Shown here: piece after piece, positions 52,537 through 62,163 of the stretch
Numbering within the stretch: position 1 is the first letter of the stretch
Layout of the letters: every line of letters begins with the position of its first letter
Assembly: GCA_964429915.1 (NCBI GenBank)
Contig: CAYSDZ010000001.1
Location: forward strand, 62,001 to 126,000
Reading direction: 5' to 3'
From: Alteromonas_F sp964429915
GTDB lineage: Bacteria; Pseudomonadota; Gammaproteobacteria; Enterobacterales; Alteromonadaceae
Length of the DNA: 64,000 nucleotides
Notes under the pieces: model-generated
What the model saw: the letters and a program-made list of their open reading frames with translations, nothing else
Database searches by the model: none
Told to the model about the DNA's origin: nothing
Translations under genes and position numbers: made by a program

Positions 52537-53937
52537 ATGGCAAAAACACTGTACGAAAAAATATTCGAAGCACATGCCGTCGTTGAGAAAGACGACGATT
52601 ATTTGTTGTATATAGACCGACACCTAATTCACGAAGTTACCTCACCTCAGGCTTTTGCTGGCTTAGAAGAAAAAAACAGAAAAGTACGCGCGCCGCACCG
52701 CACGTTTGCAACCATGGATCACAGTATTTCTACTCGTTCCTTAGCACTGGATGCCTGTGGTCCTGACAATGAAAAACAGCTACAAACACTAAAAAGCAAT
52801 TGTCAAAAGCATGGCATAACGCTGTTTGATGTGGGTCATAAAAAGCAGGGGATCGTTCACGTGATGGGCCCTGAATTAGGGTTGATTCTACCCGGTATGA
52901 CCGTGGTATGTGGCGATTCGCATACGGCTACCCATGGTGCCTTTGGCGCCTTGGCGTTTGGCATCGGTACCTCTCAGGTTGAACATGTCTTTGCCACGCA
53001 AACCCTTAAACAGCCTAAAGCCAAAACGATGCGTATTTCCATCGATGGAACGCTTGCGGCGGGTATTACATCAAAAGATATTGTGCTCGCGATTATTGGC
53101 AAAATCGGGCATGCAGGTGCCACAGGTCATGTGATTGAATACGCAGGGAATGCAATACATTCCTTGTCAATGGAAGCGCGTATGACTATCTGTAACATGA
53201 GTATAGAAGGCGGCGCAAAAGCAGGCTTGATCGCCCCCGACGAAATTACTTATGCCTACTTGAAAGATAAAGAATATGCGCCTAAAGGCGACGACTGGGA
53301 CGCGGCACTAGCGTATTGGCAAACGCTGTTTTCTGACAAGGAAGCGGTGTTCGATAGCGAAGTAAAACTAAAAGCAGAAGATATCGAACCACAAGTCACT
53401 TGGGGAACAAACCCCGGGCAAGTGGTAGGCGTGAATACCCCTGTTCCTAGTCCCGATGATTTTGCCGATGCCGTGGTAAAAGGTTCAGCCGTTAAAGCGC
53501 TTGCTTATATGGGGCTTGAACCGGGGCAAAAGCTCACCGATACACCGGTTTCTCATGTTTTTATTGGGTCATGCACGAATAGTCGTATTGAAGATCTTCG
53601 CGCAGCGGCAGCAATTGCTAAACATGGTAAAGTGGCCGCAAACGTTACTGCTATTGTTGTACCGGGCTCCTTCAAAGTAAAACAACAGGCAGAAGAAGAA
53701 GCTTTAGACAAAGTGTTTATCGACGCGGGCTTCGAGTGGCGTTTACCGGGTTGCTCAATGTGCTTGGGCATGAATGACGACTTGCTTGAAGAGGGCGATC
53801 GCTGTGCCTCCACTAGCAACCGAAACTTTGAAGGAAGGCAAGGTAGAGGCGCACGTACGCATCTTGTAAGCCCAGCCATGGCAGCGGCGGCAGCCATCAA
53901 AGGAAAGTTTGCCGATATTCGTGAATTTAAAGGCTAA
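52537..53937 (+). CDS. leuC: isopropylmalate isomerase large subunit
   Basis: Aconitase-family 4Fe-4S enzyme subunit. VVCGDSHTATHGAFGALAFG, the cluster Cys in FIGSCTNSRIEDL and the later pair in GCSMCLGMN are intact. 466 aa. Works with LeuD, which starts 11 bp downstream. Confidence 0.97.
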   Translation: MAKTLYEKIFEAHAVVEKDDDYLLYIDRHLIHEVTSPQAFAGLEEKNRKVRAPHRTFATMDHSISTRSLALDACGPDNEKQLQTLKSNCQKHGITLFDVGHKKQGIVHVMGPELGLILPGMTVVCGDSHTATHGAFGALAFGIGTSQVEHVFATQTLKQPKAKTMRISIDGTLAAGITSKDIVLAIIGKIGHAGATGHVIEYAGNAIHSLSMEARMTICNMSIEGGAKAGLIAPDEITYAYLKDKEYAPKGDDWDAALAYWQTLFSDKEAVFDSEVKLKAEDIEPQVTWGTNPGQVVGVNTPVPSPDDFADAVVKGSAVKALAYMGLEPGQKLTDTPVSHVFIGSCTNSRIEDLRAAAAIAKHGKVAANVTAIVVPGSFKVKQQAEEEALDKVFIDAGFEWRLPGCSMCLGMNDDLLEEGDRCASTSNRNFEGRQGRGARTHLVSPAMAAAAAIKGKFADIREFKG

Positions 53938-53948
53938 AGGATACAACG

Positions 53949-54551
53949 ATGACAACAGGATTTACTACACATAGCGGTACCGCGTGTCCACTTGATCAAG
54001 CGAATGTCGATACCGACCAAATTATTCCTAAACAATTTCTTACTAGCGTTTCAAGAAAAGGCTTTGGAAAACATTTGTTTTTCGATTGGCGTTACAATAA
54101 GGGACAACCGTTAACCCCAAATGATAACTTTGTTCTTAATTTTCCAGAGTATCAAGGTGCAAGTGTTTTATTGACCCGCGAAAACTTCGGCTGTGGTTCA
54201 AGTAGAGAGCACGCCCCGTGGGCCTTAACCGACTTTGGCTTTAAAGCCATTATTGCGACCAGTTTTGCAGATATTTTTTACGGTAACTGCATTAACAATC
54301 AACTCTTACCCATCGCACTTTCAAGTACCGAAATACAGGAAATATTCGACGTTGTAACGGCATCGCCCAAAACAGCTATTCATATCGACTTGGAAAATCA
54401 ATCGGTACAATGTAATGAAAAACACTACCGTTTCACTATCGGAGAAGCCCACAAGTTCACTTTGATTTCTGGCTTAGACGCAATCGGACAAACCTTACTT
54501 GATGAAGAAAAAATAACCAAGTTTGAAGAAACAAGAGCGAGCTGGCAGTAG
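53949..54551 (+). CDS. leuD: isopropylmalate isomerase small subunit
   Basis: Swivelling domain of isopropylmalate isomerase, with DTDQIIPKQFL near residue 20 and ENFGCGSSREHAPWAL. 200 aa. Last gene of leuLABCD, followed by a terminator. Confidence 0.97.
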   Translation: MTTGFTTHSGTACPLDQANVDTDQIIPKQFLTSVSRKGFGKHLFFDWRYNKGQPLTPNDNFVLNFPEYQGASVLLTRENFGCGSSREHAPWALTDFGFKAIIATSFADIFYGNCINNQLLPIALSSTEIQEIFDVVTASPKTAIHIDLENQSVQCNEKHYRFTIGEAHKFTLISGLDAIGQTLLDEEKITKFEETRASWQ

Positions 54552-54557
54552 TTATAC

Positions 54558-54608
54558 AAAGACCTTGGTAAATTTTTCAAAACTAAGGTCTTTACCCTGT
54601 TTTTTTTT
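54558..54608 (+). terminator. rho-independent terminator of the leu operon
   Basis: AAAGACCTT ... AAGGTCTTT (9-bp stem, 18-nt loop), then ACCCTG and about ten T's. The T tract is offset a few bases from the stem. Confidence 0.75.
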
Positions 54609-54658
54609 AAATAAGTGCTAAGCTTTAGATTCGGTCAACGCCATTTCTAACACACAGT

Positions 54659-55846
54659 ATGCACAAAACCATTTCTATCGAAGAGCTGCAATTGGGGCAC
54701 TATGTCAACTGCGTTGTTGAACAAGAAGGGAACGTTCAGTTAAAAGCAAAAGGCAAAGTGACCAAAAATGAGTTCATCTCTGCGCTTGTTAAAAAAGGCA
54801 TAACCAAAGTTGAAGTCGACTTATCCAAAAGCGAGCTGATCGCAACCGCCTCGGCGGATGAAGTGCACGATGAGCCTGAAAAACCCAAGCTAAATAGCCA
54901 TAAAGACGTTGATAGCGCTGGTTTAGAGAAAGCCAATGATTTGTTTATGCAAGCGATCATTTGTCAGGGTGAATTCATAGACCAACTTCAAAAAGGGGCA
55001 GTAAACGACTTATCTCCTGTAAAGAACATGTCAGAGCAATTGATAGAAAACCTGTTCGACAACCCTAATGCTTTATCTTGCCTCACTTTTATCAAAGACA
55101 CCGATCAATATTTGCTAGAACACAGTTTGAATTGTTGCATTTTAATGGCAATGTTCGCTGAACATTTGGAGTTCGACAATGACGAAATCGAAGCGCTCTC
55201 GCTAGGCGCGTTGCTGATGGACATTGGTATGGCAAGCATTCCTACCGAACTCAGAATGCATAACGGCGAGTTATCCGAATCGGATTGGCATGTTATAAGA
55301 GGCCATGTTGATGAAGGATTAGACATGGTCGAACAGAATGAAGACTTAGATGCGATTGCGAGAACGGTCATCGCTCAGCATCATGAAAGAATTGATGGCA
55401 CGGGCTATCCCCAAGGTTTATTGGGAGAGGATGTTTCCATATATGGACGAATGGCGGCCATTGTTGACACTTACGATGCGATGGTTTCACACAGGCCGCA
55501 TCGAAAAGCACTTTCTCCCGCCGTTGCATTAAAACGCCTAGCCAGCACGCCGGGTTTAGATTCGGGGTTAGTCCATAAATTCATTGCCAGAATTGGTATT
55601 CATCCCGTTGGTTCTTTGGTCAAACTAAAAAGCGGTAATCTAGGTATTGTTGCTAAAGCGAATCCAAAAGACATGTTCAAGCCAGTAGTGATGACGTTCT
55701 ACAATGTAAAAGGTGCGCACTATAACAGTGTAAAACGCATCGATTTGAGTAAAGTTGATGATGACATTGAAAGTAGTGTTCAACCTTCCGACTTTAATAT
55801 GAACTTACCCAAGTTCTTCAAGGATGTATTTATCAATAGTGTTTAA
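54659..55846 (+). CDS. HD-GYP domain protein with N-terminal DUF3391, degenerate HD motif
   Basis: A DUF3391-type domain (residues 1-60, MHKTISIEELQLGHYV...) precedes an HD-GYP domain, the class of cyclic-di-GMP phosphodiesterases. GYP loop HHERIDGTGYPQGL, DTYDAM and the GHVDEG His are present. The HD pair itself, usually LLHDIG(K/M), reads ALLMDIGMASIP: the metal-binding His is Met and the following Lys is also Met. The protein may therefore be inactive or a c-di-GMP sensor. Its N-terminal domain resembles that of the convergent gspB. 395 aa. Confidence 0.88.
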   Translation: MHKTISIEELQLGHYVNCVVEQEGNVQLKAKGKVTKNEFISALVKKGITKVEVDLSKSELIATASADEVHDEPEKPKLNSHKDVDSAGLEKANDLFMQAIICQGEFIDQLQKGAVNDLSPVKNMSEQLIENLFDNPNALSCLTFIKDTDQYLLEHSLNCCILMAMFAEHLEFDNDEIEALSLGALLMDIGMASIPTELRMHNGELSESDWHVIRGHVDEGLDMVEQNEDLDAIARTVIAQHHERIDGTGYPQGLLGEDVSIYGRMAAIVDTYDAMVSHRPHRKALSPAVALKRLASTPGLDSGLVHKFIARIGIHPVGSLVKLKSGNLGIVAKANPKDMFKPVVMTFYNVKGAHYNSVKRIDLSKVDDDIESSVQPSDFNMNLPKFFKDVFINSV

Positions 55847-55850
55847 ACAA

Positions 55851-56906
55851 TTACCAATCGGTAAGCGCAGCCATCGAAAACACTTCACCTTGATAATTTA
55901 ATACCACACGCTGTGGTTCAATGGCGATAATCCGCACTTTGCTGTCGATAACATCCCCTTCCTGCATGCGCTTTCCGTTTACTCTTACCCAGCGGTCAGG
56001 CTCTCGCGATGCATACATGTGAGCAGTAAACTCCATAGTGGGCAAAGTAGTCATGTAGCGCACAGGCAATTGATCGATGCGTTGAATATCACTGTTAGTT
56101 GGCGGAGCAGTTTCACGAATTTCATTTACGCTTGACTCGTTATCGAGTTCTTCGATAACTTTGGTCACCTTGCTTAACAGTTCAGGAGAAATCGTCTCAA
56201 CGTCTTCTGTCTGATTGGTACGGGTAAGCTCAATGCCTTGCTCTTGCGTTTCAGGCTCTGCGACTTGGGTCACTGATGGTGCGGGCAAAGCTGCAACGAC
56301 AGTTGGATTTTCAACATCGGGCAGGTCATCGTTTGCCTGTCGTGCAGCGTCTTCATCCCCTTCATCAAGCGGCTCAAGAACTTTTTCAGTAGGTGCTTGA
56401 TTAACCTTTGTAATTTCCACCTGCTGCTTGTCAGATACAGTATGACTATCTACCGTGTTCAATGTAGAAGAAAAGAGCGCGGGCTTGGCAATGAAAAAAC
56501 CAATACCCAAGCCAAGGACAGTGGTAAGCAAGCTAGCAACCGCTTGTCTGGTATAGCGTCGCCACATCGCAGGCAAAGCTTGAACGCTGGGTAAAAATAA
56601 ATGTTGATGCTGATAATCGGTACGCAGCGTATGCTCATTTTCAACCGAATGCTGTTTATCGTATCGGCCTTGTAAAAGAGCTTGCGTGTGTGTTTGTTTT
56701 GGCGCGGAGGCAGATGAGGACTCCAGCTCAACGGTTTGGTCTTCATCTATTTCCACTTCGCTTACGCCCATCTCTATCAAGCCTTGCACCATTTCTTGAC
56801 TCGACACTAAGCCCGATTTTTTAATCTTAACAGGGCCTTGTTGCTCAGTAATCTGTGTGATTACCATACCCGGCTCAAGTTCGGCAATTGGCATTCGCTT
56901 ATGCAT
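55851..56906 (-). CDS. gspB: type II secretion GspB-like protein with N-terminal DUF3391-like domain
   Basis: The C-terminal ~65 residues are the T2SSB domain (TMEFTAHMYASREPDRWVRV, GDVIDSKVRIIAIEPQRVVL) that helps assemble the secretin across the peptidoglycan with GspA. A single membrane helix lies around 120-140. The first 55 residues (MHKRMPIAELEPGMVITQI ... GVSEVEIDED) look like the DUF3391 domain of the neighbouring HD-GYP protein, unusual in GspB. The periplasmic linker is Pro/Glu/Thr-rich. It overlaps gspA by 8 bp; the 3' end is 4 bp from the HD-GYP stop. Confidence 0.8.
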   Translation of the reverse strand: MHKRMPIAELEPGMVITQITEQQGPVKIKKSGLVSSQEMVQGLIEMGVSEVEIDEDQTVELESSSASAPKQTHTQALLQGRYDKQHSVENEHTLRTDYQHQHLFLPSVQALPAMWRRYTRQAVASLLTTVLGLGIGFFIAKPALFSSTLNTVDSHTVSDKQQVEITKVNQAPTEKVLEPLDEGDEDAARQANDDLPDVENPTVVAALPAPSVTQVAEPETQEQGIELTRTNQTEDVETISPELLSKVTKVIEELDNESSVNEIRETAPPTNSDIQRIDQLPVRYMTTLPTMEFTAHMYASREPDRWVRVNGKRMQEGDVIDSKVRIIAIEPQRVVLNYQGEVFSMAALTDW

Positions 56907-57810
56907 TAATAACTCCTATTCCATACCCTACGCCTACAGACACAAAAAATATGGCAACAAGGATAAGTTTAGTGTGGTTATTTACTCGCTGTGCAACCAC
57001 ATCAGCACCGAGTATTTGCTCTGCCGCGGCTAGGAAAAGGGCTTTTGTGACAACATGGGTCTGTTTGGCATACGTAAGGGTAAGCGCTCTATCGCACAAC
57101 AAATTGATGACCCTAGGAATACCTGCACTGATTGAGTGAATGGCTTTTAAACTGCTGATATTAAACAAATGAATATCGCCTTTTGCAACGCTTAAACGGT
57201 GCGCCACATAAAGCTTCACTTCCTGCTTATTTAAAGGGAGCAAGTGATAACGGGCGGTAATTCGCTGAGCTAGTTGCCGTAATTCGTTGCGTTTAAGCAG
57301 TTGTTGTAGCTCTGGCTGACCTATTAACACCACCTTCAATAGCTTTTCACGGCTGGTTTCCAAATTCGTCAATAAACGTAATTGTTCAAGCACGTCAGGC
57401 ATGAGATGCTGAGCTTCATCAATAATGAGTACTGTATTCAAATTTAAGGCGTGGTTGTCAGCCAATTTTTTTAAAATGAGATCGGTGTAACCTTTTAAAC
57501 TGTTATTATCAGCTTGATACTCAATACCCAGTTCATCACAAATGGTCGCCAATAATTCAAGTGCTGACAGTGTAGGATTTAAAATCATTGCCACTTGCGT
57601 GTTATCCGGCAATGTGCGCATTAACTTTCTTGAAACCGTGGTTTTCCCCGTGCCCACTTCGCCAGTTAACATCACGAACCCACCGGATTCGCGAAGCCCA
57701 AAAGTAAGATGTGCCAACGCTTCTTTATGCCTAGGGCTCATATAAAGAAAATCGGGGTTAGGGGCAATAGAAAACGGGTTATCAGACAACCCAAAATAAC
57801 TCAAATACAT
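56899..57810 (-). CDS. gspA: type II secretion ATPase GspA (ExeA-like)
   Basis: AAA ATPase that with GspB assembles the secretin. Starts at the family-typical MYLSYFGLSDNPFSIAPNP; Walker A GEVGTGKTT (about 48-56), Walker B TVLIIDEAQHL, QRITARYHL sensor region. One membrane helix near the C-terminus (LILVAIFFVSVGVGYGIGV). The family's periplasmic PG-binding domain is absent: only a few residues follow the helix, so it is a short form (303 aa). The frame is open upstream to 57906 but without family similarity. Confidence 0.85.
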   Translation of the reverse strand: MYLSYFGLSDNPFSIAPNPDFLYMSPRHKEALAHLTFGLRESGGFVMLTGEVGTGKTTVSRKLMRTLPDNTQVAMILNPTLSALELLATICDELGIEYQADNNSLKGYTDLILKKLADNHALNLNTVLIIDEAQHLMPDVLEQLRLLTNLETSREKLLKVVLIGQPELQQLLKRNELRQLAQRITARYHLLPLNKQEVKLYVAHRLSVAKGDIHLFNISSLKAIHSISAGIPRVINLLCDRALTLTYAKQTHVVTKALFLAAAEQILGADVVAQRVNNHTKLILVAIFFVSVGVGYGIGVINA

Positions 57811-57941
57811 GAATACTGACACGTCATTATAATATACACTCGGCGATAAACTAGCGGCATGTGAATTTGATGTCAAAGACTTCATAAAGTTCTTGATAAA
57901 ACACACTCCATTGAGCGCGCTTCACATAATAGGAAACCGCA

Positions 57942-59117
57942 ATGAAAGCATATTTGGTTGGCGGCTGTGTTCGAGACGGTGAAATGAACAGGCTGCTTGG
58001 TACCGCAATTCAAGCCAAAGATCGCGATTGGGTAGTAGTTGGCTCCACAGAAGAGGCAATGCTAAGACAAGGTTTTAAGCGAGTCGGCGCGTTTCCTGTT
58101 TTTCTTCACCCAAAAAATAAAGAAGAATGGGCGTTAGCCAGAACTGAGAAGAAAAAAGGAAGGGGCTACACTGGTTTCGATGTGGATTTTAATCCCAATG
58201 TCACCTTAGAAGAAGATTTAAGCCGACGAGATCTCACTATTAATGCCATGGCACAAGACCCTAGCACGGGCTTAATTATTGACCCCTATAACGGTAAACG
58301 TGATATTCAAAATAAAATATTGCGACATACGAGCCCTGCTTTTGTTGACGACCCACTGAGGGTGTTACGCGTTGCTCGATTTGCAGCAAGGTTCCCTCGT
58401 TTTACCATTGCACCTGAAACGCTAACAGAAATGAAACGCATGGCTAAGAGTGGCGAATTAAACTATTTAACGCCGGAAAGAGTGTGGCAAGAAACTCAAT
58501 CCGCCTTACGCGAAAATCGTCCCGACATTTTTTTTCAAGCATTGAAGGAATGTCATGCGCTCGAGGTTGTTTGGCCAGAACTCGATGCACTTTGGCATCA
58601 TTCTTATTCAGATCTCCACCCTGTAAACGTGTTACAACATTCAGCTACGCTGTCTGCTAAAGATACCATCCGATTTGCCGCGCTGTGCCTTCAACTTGGT
58701 AAAACGAACAATATAGAGCAGGTCAGTGCATCTTGTACGCGCTTTAAAGTGCCGAATGATTACAAACAATTGGCGATGAAAGTCGGCCAATTTCACTTAC
58801 AGTGCCATAGCGCATTAAACTTAACGCCCGATGCTGTTTTAATCTTTCTCAATCAACTAGATGTGTGGCGAAAACCACAGGAATTTGACGACTTTTTAGT
58901 TGCCTGCGAAGCAGATGCAACAGCGTTACAACAAAACAACGAGCAACCTTATTTGCAAGCGGAGCTATTGAGGCTGGCGGCTAATAAATGTGCACAAGTC
59001 AACGCTAGGAAATTTGTCGAAAAAGGCATGAAAGGCAAACAAATCAAAGAAGCACTAAACGAAGAAAGGGTGGGTGTCATCAAAGACATTAAAAATAGGG
59101 CTATGTGTGCCCTATAG
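57942..59117 (+). CDS. cca: CCA-adding tRNA nucleotidyltransferase
   Basis: Adds or repairs the 3' CCA of tRNA. YLVGGCVRD at 4-12 (usually GGAVRD), the catalytic DRDWVVVG at ~28-35, RRDLTINAMA and the RFAARF helix are present. The C-terminal HD phosphohydrolase domain of E. coli Cca is degenerate: where that enzyme has LCHDLGK this one has LCLQLGK, so phosphatase activity is probably lost. 391 aa, about 20 shorter than E. coli. Confidence 0.94.
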   Translation: MKAYLVGGCVRDGEMNRLLGTAIQAKDRDWVVVGSTEEAMLRQGFKRVGAFPVFLHPKNKEEWALARTEKKKGRGYTGFDVDFNPNVTLEEDLSRRDLTINAMAQDPSTGLIIDPYNGKRDIQNKILRHTSPAFVDDPLRVLRVARFAARFPRFTIAPETLTEMKRMAKSGELNYLTPERVWQETQSALRENRPDIFFQALKECHALEVVWPELDALWHHSYSDLHPVNVLQHSATLSAKDTIRFAALCLQLGKTNNIEQVSASCTRFKVPNDYKQLAMKVGQFHLQCHSALNLTPDAVLIFLNQLDVWRKPQEFDDFLVACEADATALQQNNEQPYLQAELLRLAANKCAQVNARKFVEKGMKGKQIKEALNEERVGVIKDIKNRAMCAL

Positions 59118-59201
59118 CAAAGTAGATAAAAGAATGCGGTTGCCCTAACCCTCTGGTAAACTCTGCGATACCTAATGAATAAGCAACCGGCAAAACACTG
59201 A

Positions 59202-60413
59202 ATGCAATTTAGCGAACTTGAATTGGACGATAGGCTATGCCGAGCAGCCGCAGAAATGGGCTTTGGCTCACCAACTAGCATTCAGCAACAAGCCATACCT
59301 CTTGCTATGGAACAGCGTGATATATTAGCCAGCGCTCCGACAGGTACGGGTAAGACAGCTGCATTCTTGCTCCCTGCTTGCCAATATTTGCTTGACTTCC
59401 CTAGAAAAATACCGGGCCAGACTCGGGTGCTTATTCTTAGCCCAACAAGAGAACTGGCCATTCAAATTTATGAGCAAGCGCAAAAACTGACTCAATTTAC
59501 TCAACTATGTTGTGGCTGCATTACTGGAGGGATTAATTATGGGACAGATAAAGAAACGCTAGCCAACAACTTAGATATTCTTATTGCCACGCCTGGGCGG
59601 TTATTTGAGCATATTCAAACTGAATCGGCGGATTGTCGAGACATTGAATGTTTAATTCTTGATGAAGCCGACAGAATGTTAGACATGGGGTTTTCAAGCA
59701 TCGTTAATCAGATCGCATCAGAGGCTCGCTGGCGTAAGCAAACCATGTTGTTTTCTGCGACGCTAGAAGGTAAAGGTGTAAGGCTATTTGCTCAAGACAT
59801 TTTAAATGACGCGGTAGAGATTGAATCTACTCCTTCACGCAAAGAAAAAGCCAAAATTTTACAATATTATCATCTTGCAGATAGTGTTGAGCATAAAACC
59901 CAATTGCTTTTGCATATATTAAAAGAGCAAATCAATACAGCCATCGTATTCGTAAAAACCAGAGACCGAGTGCAATGGCTTAAAGATACGCTTCAAAAAC
60001 ACCAAATATCCTGTTGTTGGTTGCAAGGTGAAATGCCACAAGATAAACGCAATCAAGCGCTGAGTGCTTTTAAAGCCAATACGGTAAAGGTACTGGTAGC
60101 GACTGATGTGGCTGCGCGTGGTATCGATGTGCCCAATGTGTCTCACGTCGTCAACTTCGATATGCCCAGAAAAGCAGACATCTACGTACACCGAATTGGA
60201 CGCACAGGCCGAGCAGGTGCGAAAGGAACGGCGATATCGCTCATAGAGGCCCACGATTATGAAATGGTAGGTAAAGTATCTCGCTATTCAGGTGAGATGC
60301 TAAAACCAAGAAATATTGAGGGCTTGAAGCCCCAAAATAAACCGCCCAAAACAGTAAAAAAGAAAAAAAACAAGCTACCCAAGAAAAAGCCAAGCAATAA
60401 AAAGAAGAAATAG
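59202..60413 (+). CDS. srmB: DEAD-box ATP-dependent RNA helicase SrmB
   Basis: Assists large ribosomal subunit assembly. Q motif around MGFGSPTSIQQQAIP, motif I APTGTGKTA, Ia PTRELA, Ib TPGR, II DEAD, III SATLEG and VI HRIGRTGRAG. RWRKQTMLFSATLEG and LLDFPRKIPGQ match E. coli SrmB closely. The C-terminus is a lysine-rich tail that would bind RNA. 403 aa. Confidence 0.92.
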   Translation: MQFSELELDDRLCRAAAEMGFGSPTSIQQQAIPLAMEQRDILASAPTGTGKTAAFLLPACQYLLDFPRKIPGQTRVLILSPTRELAIQIYEQAQKLTQFTQLCCGCITGGINYGTDKETLANNLDILIATPGRLFEHIQTESADCRDIECLILDEADRMLDMGFSSIVNQIASEARWRKQTMLFSATLEGKGVRLFAQDILNDAVEIESTPSRKEKAKILQYYHLADSVEHKTQLLLHILKEQINTAIVFVKTRDRVQWLKDTLQKHQISCCWLQGEMPQDKRNQALSAFKANTVKVLVATDVAARGIDVPNVSHVVNFDMPRKADIYVHRIGRTGRAGAKGTAISLIEAHDYEMVGKVSRYSGEMLKPRNIEGLKPQNKPPKTVKKKKNKLPKKKPSNKKKK

Positions 60414-60416
60414 TTA

Positions 60417-61028
60417 ATGACAACAAAAAAAATTGTACTTGCTTCGGGTAATAAAGGAAAGTTAGCCGAATTTTCTCAGTTATTTAGAAGCTGGTCGGTA
60501 GGCGTTGTTTCCCAAGGCGAGCTAAGTATTAACAGTGTGCCGGAAACAGGGACCACGTTTATCGAGAACGCTATCATTAAAGCCCGTCATGCAGCGGAGC
60601 AAAGTGGTTTACCTGCATTAGCGGACGATTCAGGCCTTGTTGTAGAAGCATTAAATGGCGCGCCGGGCATTTACTCTTCACGTTTTGCAGGCGAAGAAGC
60701 TAGTGACGAACAAAACCTTGAAAAATTGCTGCATTGCTTAAAAGATCAAGACAAAAGACGCGCGCACTTCCAATGTGTTTTAGTGTTTATGCGCAGTGCC
60801 GAGGACCCAGTTCCAATGATTGCCCAAGGCCAGTGGTATGGGAGCATAGCAACCTGCGCTTCAGGCTTTGGCGGTTTTGGTTATGACCCTATTTTTTGGT
60901 GTCCTGAATACGGCTGTAACGCCGCAGAGCTTGATAAAGACATTAAAAACACCATCAGTCATCGAGCCAAAGCACTCGCCTTACTGAACGATCAGCTCTC
61001 ACAACACATGGCTGCTGTATTTGAATAA
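60417..61028 (+). CDS. rdgB: dITP/XTP pyrophosphatase RdgB
   Basis: Removes non-canonical purine nucleotides. IVLASGNKGKLAEFSQLF (N-terminal motif), LPALADDSGLVVEALNGAPGIYSSRFAG and FGYDPIFW; SHRAKAL at the end. 203 aa. Starts 3 bp after srmB and overlaps hemW by 8 bp. Confidence 0.96.
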   Translation: MTTKKIVLASGNKGKLAEFSQLFRSWSVGVVSQGELSINSVPETGTTFIENAIIKARHAAEQSGLPALADDSGLVVEALNGAPGIYSSRFAGEEASDEQNLEKLLHCLKDQDKRRAHFQCVLVFMRSAEDPVPMIAQGQWYGSIATCASGFGGFGYDPIFWCPEYGCNAAELDKDIKNTISHRAKALALLNDQLSQHMAAVFE

Positions 61029-62163
61029 GTTGCCTCTTTCTTTATATGTTCATATTCCTTGGTGTGTTCAGAAATGCCCCTACTGCGACTTTAATTCTCA
61101 CGGGCTAAAGTCAAACGGCTTACCCGAAAAAGAATACATCGCTCATTTGTTGCAAGATTTAACTGACGACCTCCCCAAGGTAAACGCACGCCCTATCGAA
61201 AGCATTTTTATTGGAGGGGGAACGCCGAGCTTATTTAGCGAGCAAGCAATAGCACAGCTATTAGAAGGTATAAAACAACGCTGTAACCTTAGCAGCAAAG
61301 CAGAAATCACCTTGGAAGCAAACCCTGGCACTATAGAATCAGGTCGATTTGCTGGCTACGCTCAAGCAGGAGTTAACCGATTTTCCATTGGCGTTCAAAG
61401 TTTTGATGTTAAACATTTAAAGGTCTTAGGACGAATTCATTCTAATAGAGAAGCTGAGTTTGCTATCAAGCAGGCTAAAGCCTCTCCTGCTCTCACCTTT
61501 AACACCGATTTGATGCACGGTCTACCTGAACAAAAGCTTGAAGATGCACTTAACGATTTAAAAACAGCAATAAGCCTCGCACCGCCTCACATAAGCTGGT
61601 ATCAACTTACCATAGAGCCCAACACACCGTTTTTTAGCAAGCCCCCTGCTCTACCTGAAGATGATGTATTATGGGACATTCAACAAAGCGGTCATACTTT
61701 ATTAGAGCAAGCTGGGTATCTTCAATACGAGATTTCAGCCTATGCCAAACCTGAGCATCAATGTCAGCATAATCTAAATTATTGGCGTTTTGGAGATTAC
61801 TTGGGAATAGGTTGTGGGGCGCATGGAAAAATCACTAATCCTGATACTGGTCGTATTGAGCGAACGGTAAAAGTAAAGCACCCGAGGGGTTATATGAGCT
61901 TGAATCGTGCTTACTTGGATAAAAGTCATAGTGTAGAACTAGAGGAAAGACCATTTGAGTTTTTCATGAATAGGTTTCGTTTAACAGAGGCCTGTTCAAA
62001 AGAGGACTATGAAACATTTACGCTGACACAACCGAACAACAAAACGCTTTCCCATTTAGACAATGCCATTCAGCAAGGACTATTAATAGATAGCCCCAAA
62101 ACATGGCAAGTAACATCAAAAGGGCGTCAATATCTGAATACCTTGTTGGCTGAATTTATTTAG
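61021..62163 (+). CDS. hemW: radical SAM haem chaperone HemW
   Basis: Radical SAM family, coproporphyrinogen oxidase-like; HemW binds haem and transfers it. The 4Fe-4S motif HIPWCVQKCPYCDFN (CxxxCxxC) is at ~11-25; GGGTPSLF and ANPGTIE follow. 380 aa. TTG start inside the rdgB end. The rdgB-hemW order is conserved in gammaproteobacteria. Confidence 0.93.
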   Translation: MNKLPLSLYVHIPWCVQKCPYCDFNSHGLKSNGLPEKEYIAHLLQDLTDDLPKVNARPIESIFIGGGTPSLFSEQAIAQLLEGIKQRCNLSSKAEITLEANPGTIESGRFAGYAQAGVNRFSIGVQSFDVKHLKVLGRIHSNREAEFAIKQAKASPALTFNTDLMHGLPEQKLEDALNDLKTAISLAPPHISWYQLTIEPNTPFFSKPPALPEDDVLWDIQQSGHTLLEQAGYLQYEISAYAKPEHQCQHNLNYWRFGDYLGIGCGAHGKITNPDTGRIERTVKVKHPRGYMSLNRAYLDKSHSVELEERPFEFFMNRFRLTEACSKEDYETFTLTQPNNKTLSHLDNAIQQGLLIDSPKTWQVTSKGRQYLNTLLAEFI

